Shown: positions 1-5,504 of the stretch, piece after piece
Position numbering within the stretch: position 1 is the first letter of the stretch
How the letters are laid out: each line of letters starts with the position of its first letter
NCBI GenBank assembly: GCA_016929175.1
Contig: JAFGJI010000127.1
Span: 1-9,066 of the forward strand
Length of the DNA: 9,066 nt
Reading direction: 5' to 3'
DNA from: Thermoplasmatota archaeon
Lineage (GTDB): Archaea > Thermoplasmatota > Penumbrarchaeia > Penumbrarchaeales > Penumbrarchaeaceae
Program-made: the position numbers and the translations under genes
Notes under the pieces: model-generated
Seen by the model: only the letters and a program-made list of their open reading frames with translations
What the model was told of the DNA's origin: nothing
Database searches by the model: none

Positions 1-2291
1 ATGCTGATAAATGGGCGACCTATTTCGAATCCTACCAATTCGGTTTCAATGCGTGGATGGAGCACCAGATACTGGGCGCTCCCAACGTCCTTCTATGGAC
101 CTCTGCTCCCGGGACATTCAATGTCCAGTACGACTTCGACGAGGACTATTATTCCAATTTCACGGTGGTCGTCCGAGACGGCCAGGGCAACCTGGTGCAG
201 GATGCGAAGGTAAGCATTTACTCGGCAGCTCTCGAGGAGCGTTCCTTCGCCTACACGGACGCTGCTGGAAAGGCCACGGTCCCATTCACCATAAAGGAGA
301 CAGCATACGGAAAGATAACGGTGACCAAGGAGAACTTCAAGCCTTTCCAGGTCGAAATCGTCCTCAGGGACCTCACGGAGCCGGAAACTACCCCCGCATG
401 CGCCAACCCGAATCCCGACGGGGCCAACGGCTGGTACGTGTCGGACCCGATGCTCTCCTTGCAATGTACCGAACCCGCCGACATCTACTTCAAGTGGAAC
501 GGGGACCCGGTCGAGAACTACAGGGGTGGAACTTTGCTGGTCCCCAAGGGATCCAACGTGCTCGAATACTGGGCAGAGGATCTTTCGGGTAATGAGGAGG
601 AAAGAAAGTACTTCGTCATCAAGTACGATCCGGACACTCCGGTAGCCTCCGTGATCATAGACCCGGCGGAGCCTGATGGTGAGATGGGATGGTACCTTAC
701 ACAGCCCGTGATAACCACCGATCTTCAACCTTCCCCCGGGTCGCCTCAGAGGGTGGATTTCTGGTGGGGGAGGGATGCAAAGCAGGTGAGCAACGGGACG
801 GTCTATCCCCCGCAGGGGACCAGTGAACTGCACATCCAGGCCGTGGACGAGGCAGGGAACAAGGGGGAGGAGAAAATTTACCTGCTGAAGGTGGATTCCA
901 TCGTTCCGAGGACGAAGGCCAGTACGGGCGGGATCGAACCGAACGAGAGAGGCTGGTACGTATCACCGATGACGATCACCCTCACTTCCGATGACCGCAG
1001 GAGCTACATCTACTACAGATGGGATGGTGATGAGGAGTTCTCCAAATACTCCACCACCCTCACGCCGCTCTCGGGGAACAACACGCTTTACTATTATTCG
1101 ATCGACGAGCATGGGAACGAGGAACCCGAAAGAACGATGCAGGTTCCGTACGATATAATGCCGCCGGACCTCGAGGTCACCGTCACTCCGATGTCCCCCG
1201 ATGGTGAATCACGATGGTACGTGACGAGACCCAGAGTGGTTCTGGATGTTGCTTTCGAGGACAACGAGTACACGATCTACTATTATTTCGATGGTGAAGA
1301 ACCCATGGAATACCTCTCTCCGCTGAACATCCCCGACGGCGAATGGACACTTCATTCCTACGCCGAGGATGAGGCCGGGAACAGAGGGGTGCTCCAGACC
1401 CACGCTTTCAAGGTCGATACAAGCCCCGATCCAACGCAGAAATATATCGATGTTTCCGAGAACGATGAAGGCTGGTATACGGACCTTCCCCAGGTAATAC
1501 TCGGAACGTCGGAGGGTTCCCAGATATACTACAGCTGGGAAGGGTACACCGGTTACGAGAGGTATTCCGGCGGCCTTTACCCACCAGGGGAAGAGGGGGT
1601 ATTCACCCTCAAGTACTACTCGGTGGACCCAGCAGGGAACCTGGGATCGGAGAAGGACCTGATGCTGCCCGTTGACTGCAAGGCCCCCGTAGTGGCCCTT
1701 GAAGCCCCACGAACCGCCGCTTCCGGGGAAGAGGTCCTCTTCGACCTTTCGGGAACCACCGACGGTGTGGAAGTCGATGCCTATCATGTGGACTTCGGCG
1801 ATGGCACCGATTCGGGATGGGTCGTTTCCCCGAAGATAACCCATTCATATCCATCGAGCGGGAAATACCGGATAAAGGTCACGGCAAGGGACGAGGCCGG
1901 GCACGAGAGCGATGAGCTAAAATGGGACCTCGAGGTCACGGGCGGTTCAAACCTGATCATTGTCCTTGTAGCGGGAGGCGCCCTTGTGGTCCTCCTGCTG
2001 ATCCTTGCAGCTGCCGCGGTGGTAATTGTCCACAGAAACAGGCATCACCACCTGGCACATCATCCGGTCCACATACCGCCTTCGTATCACCTTCAGGGGC
2101 CCCCGACAACATCCACTCGACATGTGCCGGGAACATCTCCGGCCGCCCCCCTTAAGCAGCAGGTTCCGCCTGCAAAGCCCGGCACTTCGGCCACTCCCCC
2201 TGAACCGGCTCCCCCGGTCAAGTCTCCAGTGGATATCCCGAAACCTCCGGTATATCCATCCATACCGGAGCCCCCCGAACCGCCTGCTTAG
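1..2291 (+). CDS. C-terminal part of a large surface protein, probably a C25 (gingipain-like) peptidase with Ig-like repeats, PKD domain and membrane anchor (5' partial)
   Basis: The reading frame is open from base 3 to the TAG at 2289-2291, so the true start lies upstream and the ATG at 57 is internal. Numbering residues from that ATG: the segment from just upstream to about 13 (AWMEHQILGAPNVLLW) resembles the end of C25 peptidase catalytic domains (typically LxGDPxLxLW). Residues 14-105 look like the Ig-like domain that follows it, with a VVRDGQGNLVQDAKVSI strand and a TDAAGKATVPF strand. Five Ig-like repeats (about 107-541) carry a GWY/RWY signature every 86-88 residues. A PKD domain (545-628) has DFGDGT and HSYPSSGKYRIKV. 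A membrane helix (632-658) is followed by a basic, His-rich patch and a Pro-rich tail to 744. The topology is outside to inside. The catalytic His and Cys of a C25 peptidase would lie outside the window, so the peptidase call is inferred from domain order. The membrane-anchored multidomain surface protein call is secure. Its stop overlaps that of the convergent patatin gene. Confidence 0.85.
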   Translation, partial: ADKWATYFESYQFGFNAWMEHQILGAPNVLLWTSAPGTFNVQYDFDEDYYSNFTVVVRDGQGNLVQDAKVSIYSAALEERSFAYTDAAGKATVPFTIKETAYGKITVTKENFKPFQVEIVLRDLTEPETTPACANPNPDGANGWYVSDPMLSLQCTEPADIYFKWNGDPVENYRGGTLLVPKGSNVLEYWAEDLSGNEEERKYFVIKYDPDTPVASVIIDPAEPDGEMGWYLTQPVITTDLQPSPGSPQRVDFWWGRDAKQVSNGTVYPPQGTSELHIQAVDEAGNKGEEKIYLLKVDSIVPRTKASTGGIEPNERGWYVSPMTITLTSDDRRSYIYYRWDGDEEFSKYSTTLTPLSGNNTLYYYSIDEHGNEEPERTMQVPYDIMPPDLEVTVTPMSPDGESRWYVTRPRVVLDVAFEDNEYTIYYYFDGEEPMEYLSPLNIPDGEWTLHSYAEDEAGNRGVLQTHAFKVDTSPDPTQKYIDVSENDEGWYTDLPQVILGTSEGSQIYYSWEGYTGYERYSGGLYPPGEEGVFTLKYYSVDPAGNLGSEKDLMLPVDCKAPVVALEAPRTAASGEEVLFDLSGTTDGVEVDAYHVDFGDGTDSGWVVSPKITHSYPSSGKYRIKVTARDEAGHESDELKWDLEVTGGSNLIIVLVAGGALVVLLLILAAAAVVIVHRNRHHHLAHHPVHIPPSYHLQGPPTTSTRHVPGTSPAAPLKQQVPPAKPGTSATPPEPAPPVKSPVDIPKPPVYPSIPEPPEPPA
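375..1679 (+). repeat. Five tandem Ig-like (OmpL47-like) protein repeats of about 87 residues
   Basis: The encoded signature is GWY or RWY, then a strand such as VSxPxIxL, then IYYxWDG or a variant, then Y, then a TLxYYSxDEAGNxE block, then VDxxxP. The tryptophans fall at residues 126, 212, 300, 387 and 473 (counting from the ATG at 57), so the period is 86-88 residues. Repeat 2 is the most divergent, with DFWWG in place of IYYRWDG. The DNA copies differ clearly, so the duplication is old. The pattern matches what is known of OmpL47-type and related Ig-like cell-surface domains. Binding or spacer function is inferred only. Confidence 0.8.
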
Positions 2292-3409
2292 AGATAGGGT
2301 TCATCCAGCTCCGGGAAACCCCATCTCTTTCTGAGCTGTATGTACCTGCCGAAGTTCCAGACGGTCCTTATCCCCCTGCCATCCTCCCCTTTTAGCGTGT
2401 GCAGGACCGATCGGGCCCCATTCAGGAACAGCTCCTCTTTCTGCTCCCTGGTTATACCGAAATCAAGTGTTCTTACCTCACCTGTATCGATCTCAACGAG
2501 CCTGCACATCCTTGTCGGGTAGTTCTGATAGGTCATTCTGCTCTGTCCGTACCTCATGGTGTCGAATACTGCAAGGCCGAAATGGAACAGGTCCTGGGTG
2601 GGATTTTTCCCCGGTTTTGTGGAGCCCAGCTTGATGCCAAGGGTCGGCCACCTGGCCTTTCCCGGGTCCGGAACGTCGAAGGCCTCCAGTGGCAGATTTG
2701 TTGCGAACGCCCCATCGACGATCAGTGAGTTGGAAAGCTTGTAGGGAGTGAAGAAGAACGGAACGGAAACGGACATCCTGACAGCTGCCGATATGGGGAA
2801 GGAGTTCGGTCTGATATTCCCGTACCTGTCCAGTACGAGGTCCCTCGGCATGAACAGCTCGCATGAATGGCTGATATCGGATGCCATTATGGACAGCCTC
2901 GGGCCATCATGCTTGTCAAGGGGGGCGAGCATACCAACACCCCCCATGGGGAGCCTGCCGAACGTGTTAGCGTTCTTCTTTGCCAGGAGATGCTCTATCC
3001 AGGACTGGAGCTTTTCGCCCTCGTACATCCCGTAAGATGTCGAAACAGCCGCGATCTTCGCCAGTTTCGGGAGCCTCTGGTCCCAGAATCCGTCCCGGAG
3101 CTTCATGAAGTTCATGTTGAAGAGTTCTTCGACGAGCTCTTCGCAGTCGAACCCCGCTGCCACGATGGAAGCGGTCAGGGCTCCGGCGGAAGTGCCAGCA
3201 AGCCTCTTGAACCGAACCCCTAACTTGTCGAAAGCCCAGATCGCTCCCAGGTGGGCGACACCCTTTGCCCCGCCTCCGGCAAACACGATATCGATGACAT
3301 CCTTCTCCCCCTCGTAACTTATCTGGAGGTCGGGATCGTCCCTCAGTTCCTGCAGGCCGACCTCCAACCGCTCAAGGGTCTTCCTGCCCTCGCCTGAAAG
3401 ATGGTTCAT
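2288..3409 (-). CDS. Patatin-like phospholipase / acyl hydrolase
   Basis: A 373-residue cytoplasmic serine hydrolase of the patatin family, predicted to cleave ester bonds of lipids or lipid-like substrates. The family blocks are in order: oxyanion loop GGGAKG at 45-50, GTSAG nucleophile elbow at 72-76 (Ser74), the conserved AAVRMSVSVPFFF segment near 208-220, and the DGA motif at 232-234 supplying the catalytic Asp232. There is no signal peptide or membrane helix. A short N-terminal extension (1-38) and a C-terminal region of about 130 residues, ending in RKRWGFPELDEPYL, flank the catalytic core. The ATG at 3409 has GGGGG nine bases upstream (3419-3423). An ATG four bases earlier is out of frame. 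It is last of three minus-strand genes, 51 bases after the preceding stop, and the TAA overlaps the TAG of the convergent gene. The fold and catalytic dyad are secure, but the substrate is unknown. Confidence 0.93.
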   Translation of the reverse strand: MNHLSGEGRKTLERLEVGLQELRDDPDLQISYEGEKDVIDIVFAGGGAKGVAHLGAIWAFDKLGVRFKRLAGTSAGALTASIVAAGFDCEELVEELFNMNFMKLRDGFWDQRLPKLAKIAAVSTSYGMYEGEKLQSWIEHLLAKKNANTFGRLPMGGVGMLAPLDKHDGPRLSIMASDISHSCELFMPRDLVLDRYGNIRPNSFPISAAVRMSVSVPFFFTPYKLSNSLIVDGAFATNLPLEAFDVPDPGKARWPTLGIKLGSTKPGKNPTQDLFHFGLAVFDTMRYGQSRMTYQNYPTRMCRLVEIDTGEVRTLDFGITREQKEELFLNGARSVLHTLKGEDGRGIRTVWNFGRYIQLRKRWGFPELDEPYL

Positions 3410-3418
3410 CCATGTTTA

Positions 3419-3447
3419 CCCCCTGGAGGGGCATCCCCCTCCCGGGG
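3419..3447 (-). promoter_or_regulatory. Alternative GC-rich hairpins and Shine-Dalgarno sequence before the patatin gene
   Basis: Read on the minus strand, GGAGGGG (3442-3436), loop GATG and CCCCTCC (3431-3425) form a perfect 7-bp stem. The CCCC at 3431-3428 can instead pair with GGGG at 3423-3420, which is the Shine-Dalgarno sequence itself. CCCC at 3447-3444 can pair with GGGG at 3439-3436. The first stem leaves the Shine-Dalgarno free, while the other two together would hide it. The complementarity is seen directly in the sequence. A regulatory role is inferred. Confidence 0.4.
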
Positions 3448-3460
3448 CATAGTATTGGAC

Positions 3461-4345
3461 TCACTCCCATTTCATCGTTTCTATCACGGGGGTTTGGCCA
3501 CGGTAGGGCTGAGCCCTTCTGATCATCAATACCAGAAGCGAACCGTCGTCGTTCGATCCCATGATGAGTTCGTCCCCCGCCTGCAAGCCGATGGACCTGA
3601 ACCATTTCGTCAAGCCTCCGCCCAGCCTTACACCGCCTGTCAATGATATCATGCATTTGGTTACGAGGGATGCATCCTTTCGTATCCAGATCGTTACAGG
3701 CCCCTCTTCCAGCAGGTGCCCCTTCTCCTTTGGTATGTAAAGGAAACCCTGCCTGATCGAGGTCCGCGATATCGGGGACACTATTGTCCTCTCTTCCGGA
3801 TACTCCTCCCTGGTGATGACCTCTTCGACCATCTGGGTGAGCGTGTCAGGTGCCGGCATTCCCGTCTCATCAGAGGTTCTCATGACAGCTCTTACCACGG
3901 AGGTCATGTCCTCCTTCAGGAGGGGGAGCACCGTCACTCCCTCCGGTTTGAAGGTCTCCTTGGCAACGTTCACTGTCCAGGGATCCAGGAGGAAGAAATA
4001 GCGCATTGAGACCTTCTCCTCCGCGATCCTTTCCAGGTTCCTCTTCATGGCCTCGTGCTGCCTTCCCCCGAAACTGCTCTTTCCGTGCAGGCTCATCGTT
4101 CTGACCTTGGCGATGACCTTTTCGACGCCATCGATGGACCCGGTGATGGTGGATTCGTCCGGCCGGTCCATGACCGTCCATTCCTTGATATTCCGATGCC
4201 TGTCGATCAGCTCGGTCCGCGCCAGGAAAAGTGAGGTGGCCCTGATCCTGTCATCAATGTCCTTCATGCTTTCCTTGATACCGAAGAGGAAGGTCAGCTG
4301 CGCCCTCATCTCATCGGTCATCTTCTCGTCTATTTCCATGTGCAT
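3461..4345 (-). CDS. Conserved-looking cytoplasmic protein of unknown function with a possible C-terminal DNA-binding-type beta-barrel
   Basis: A protein of 294 residues from the ATG at 4345. A TTG at 4372 would add nine residues (NSRCYAVP...) and is the alternative start. I do not recognise a family. There is no signal peptide or membrane helix, and the N-terminal 40 residues are charged and probably helical. The middle part (about 70-150) alternates helix and strand (DGVEKVIAKV, AMKRNLERIAEE, MRYFFLLD, GVTVLPLL), a layout reminiscent of TrmB or phospholipase-D-like sensor domains, but without an HKD catalytic motif. The C-terminal part has FLYIPKEKGHLLEEGPVTIWI and then RLGGGLTKWFRSIGLQAGDE, resembling AbrB-like or B3/EcoRII-N-like pseudobarrels, whose family pattern is a strand, W/F, GL and GD. 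If so, it could be a transcriptional regulator. These fold suggestions are weak inference. It lies between the metallo-beta-lactamase gene (85 bases upstream) and the patatin gene (51 bases downstream). Confidence 0.75.
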   Translation of the reverse strand: MHMEIDEKMTDEMRAQLTFLFGIKESMKDIDDRIRATSLFLARTELIDRHRNIKEWTVMDRPDESTITGSIDGVEKVIAKVRTMSLHGKSSFGGRQHEAMKRNLERIAEEKVSMRYFFLLDPWTVNVAKETFKPEGVTVLPLLKEDMTSVVRAVMRTSDETGMPAPDTLTQMVEEVITREEYPEERTIVSPISRTSIRQGFLYIPKEKGHLLEEGPVTIWIRKDASLVTKCMISLTGGVRLGGGLTKWFRSIGLQAGDELIMGSNDDGSLLVLMIRRAQPYRGQTPVIETMKWE

Positions 4346-4369
4346 CGGAACAGCGTAGCATCTACTGTT

Positions 4370-4386
4370 CAATAAGCCTTTCGGCT
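4370..4386 (-). promoter_or_regulatory. TATA-like element and short GAAA-loop hairpin before the unknown gene
   Basis: Read on the minus strand, AGCC-GAAA-GGCT (4386-4375) can form a 4-bp stem with a GNRA loop, and it abuts GGCTTATTGAA. The CTTATTGA element is centred about 28 bases before the ATG at 4345, the spacing expected for a leaderless archaeal transcript. If the TTG at 4372 were the start, AAAGG at 4378-4382 would be a poorly spaced Shine-Dalgarno sequence instead. Both readings are tentative. Confidence 0.25.
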
Positions 4387-4430
4387 ATGGTTGGTATTGA
4401 AAAGAATTGTAAAGGGTCTCTGGGTGAGGT

Positions 4431-5300
4431 TCAACCATCTGGCTCCTCGACGGAAGCCTTCTCCTTGCGGTCGCTGGAATTGAAAGGCCTTATCTTGAAC
4501 CTGCGGTTCCTCCTTCTCGAGATGACCTCGATATCCCTGCGGATGAGCACCTTCATATCGTCCTCGGCCGCTATGGTCCTGACACCGGATCTTTCCTCGA
4601 CCCAACGGGCCTGTCTTCGTGGGCCCTCCTTGATGAACTTCTTGCCCATATGTGTCAGGAAGACCACATCCGGCCGTATGATCTCTGCGATCTCCGCCGC
4701 GTCCTCCGTGGAAAGGTGAAAGGGGATCCGGGCCATGAGAGGCCTTGTGGTAGCAAGTATGAGCACCCGGGCACCTTCGTGGGGTTCGATCAGGCCTTCC
4801 CGCAACTCCGTGTCCGCGATGTAGGAAACCACGCCATCCCCCGAATCGAACCTGAAGCCAACGGTGTCCGGGTCGCTGTGGAATGAGGGGGTGGCCGACC
4901 CCTTCAACTTCCCGATCTGGAAATGATCTCCCGGAGATACGGTCAGGACCGTTGCCATCTTGTCCTGGTGGTATCGGGAAACGGCAGGTCCCACCTTGTT
5001 CCTTCCCATGGTCACGGAGTGGGCGGCTATCAGAAACCCTCTTCTGTCACCCCTTCCGCCGTGGATGCCTTCCATGAGGATCTCGGCATTCGCATAATGG
5101 TCGGGGTGGCAGTGGGATATCATGATCCCGCCGGTCATCGTGGGATCGATCCTGTTCCTTTTCAGGGCATGGAGCGCTCCCGGTCCCGGATCTATGTGGA
5201 CCCTGTAGTCATCTTCTAGGTATATTCCTCCCGTGGACCTTTCCTGCGTCAAGGTAACGAACCTGCCCCCTCCCGTACCAAGGAAGGTCAGCCTCGTCAT
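4431..5300 (-). CDS. Metallo-beta-lactamase-fold hydrolase, probably a phosphodiesterase-like member
   Basis: A 289-residue cytoplasmic metal-dependent hydrolase. The N-terminus MTRLTFLGTGGGR is the usual first strand and glycine turn of this fold. The metal ligands are visible: HCHPDH at 63-68 (His63, His65, Asp67, His68), His141 in FHSD, Asp163 in IADTE, and His217 in LTHMG. The HLSTEDAAEIAEIIRPDVVFLTH segment resembles the PhnP / cyclic-phosphodiesterase and RNase Z-like branches, not true beta-lactamases. The last 35 residues are strongly basic, then acidic (RRRNRRFKIRPF, then EKASVEEPDG), and could contact nucleic acid, though this is speculative. The ATG at 5300 is chosen because it precedes the conserved first strand. 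A GTG at 5510 keeps the frame open but would add 70 unrelated residues across the divergent promoter. No clear Shine-Dalgarno precedes the ATG, but a TATA-like box about 29 bases upstream fits leaderless transcription. It is the first of the three minus-strand genes. The exact substrate is unknown. Confidence 0.9.
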   Translation of the reverse strand: MTRLTFLGTGGGRFVTLTQERSTGGIYLEDDYRVHIDPGPGALHALKRNRIDPTMTGGIMISHCHPDHYANAEILMEGIHGGRGDRRGFLIAAHSVTMGRNKVGPAVSRYHQDKMATVLTVSPGDHFQIGKLKGSATPSFHSDPDTVGFRFDSGDGVVSYIADTELREGLIEPHEGARVLILATTRPLMARIPFHLSTEDAAEIAEIIRPDVVFLTHMGKKFIKEGPRRQARWVEERSGVRTIAAEDDMKVLIRRDIEVISRRRNRRFKIRPFNSSDRKEKASVEEPDG

Positions 5301-5323
5301 GATGGAGTGGAACCGGATACATC

Positions 5324-5334
5324 CCTTAATAAGG
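5324..5334 (-). promoter_or_regulatory. TATA-like box for the metallo-beta-lactamase gene
   Basis: The minus strand reads CCTTATTAAGG, an AT core with symmetric CCTT/AAGG arms, centred about 29 bases before the ATG at 5300. This is near the spacing of an archaeal TATA box whose transcript would begin at or next to the start codon. There is no Shine-Dalgarno sequence in between, which agrees with a leaderless message. Confidence 0.4.
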
Positions 5335-5381
5335 TATCTAAAGTGACGTATTAATGTATTGACGCAATTAGTGACCCCGGG

Positions 5382-5400
5382 ACCTTTAAAGGTTATAAAT
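5382..5400 (+). promoter_or_regulatory. Palindrome and TATA-like box for the large surface-protein gene
   Basis: ACCTTTAAAGGT (5382-5393) is a perfect 12-bp palindrome and runs directly into TTATAAAT (5393-5400), a good archaeal TATA box. Transcription would start near 5422, giving a leader of about 80 bases. The CCTT/AAGG arms resemble those of the oppositely facing box at 5324-5334. A regulator binding the palindrome would block TBP access. That role is inference. Confidence 0.45.
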
Positions 5401-5435
5401 GACAATCGTAAATCCTGTATCAAGGGAGAAAAGGC

Positions 5436-5451
5436 CACGGCTGCAGCCGTG
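5436..5451. repeat. Perfect 16-bp palindrome in the 5' leader of the large surface-protein gene
   Basis: CACGGCTGCAGCCGTG reads identically on both strands. It lies about 54 bases before the ATG at 5505 and just downstream of the predicted transcription start. As DNA it could be a dimeric regulator's operator. As RNA it could form CACGGC-UGCA-GCCGUG, a 6-bp stem with a 4-base loop. The palindrome is seen directly and its role is inferred. Confidence 0.5.
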
Positions 5452-5491
5452 CTCTGGAACAATTCCCTGTCAAGCTCGAAAGACCATATAT

Positions 5492-5496
5492 GGAGG
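5492..5496 (+). promoter_or_regulatory. Shine-Dalgarno sequence that decides the start at 5505
   Basis: GGAGG sits eight bases before the ATG at 5505. An in-frame ATG at 5490 overlaps this site and has none of its own, and would place acidic residues (MEEKS) before the signal peptide. The ATG at 5505 is therefore preferred. Confidence 0.75.
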
Positions 5497-5504
5497 AAAA
5501 AAGT

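Noticed and set aside
93..833. Minus-strand open frame of 246 codons
   Set aside because: It is a shadow of the peptidase-like surface protein, has no recognisable motif or ribosome binding site, and lies against well-supported coding.
3425..3442. Transcription terminator after the unknown gene
   Set aside because: The GC stem is not followed by a T run on the minus strand and sits directly before the next gene's Shine-Dalgarno sequence, which suits a leader element better.
3461..4345. Phospholipase-D-type catalytic motif around HGKSSFGG in the unknown protein
   Set aside because: The HxK spacing is present but the Asp and the following GSxN of an HKD motif are absent, so a catalytic claim is not supported.
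2288..5300. CBASS-type defence system (patatin effector with cyclic-nucleotide signalling)
   Set aside because: No CD-NTase motif (GS followed by an Asp pair) is found in the unknown gene or elsewhere in the window, and none of the usual accessory proteins are present.
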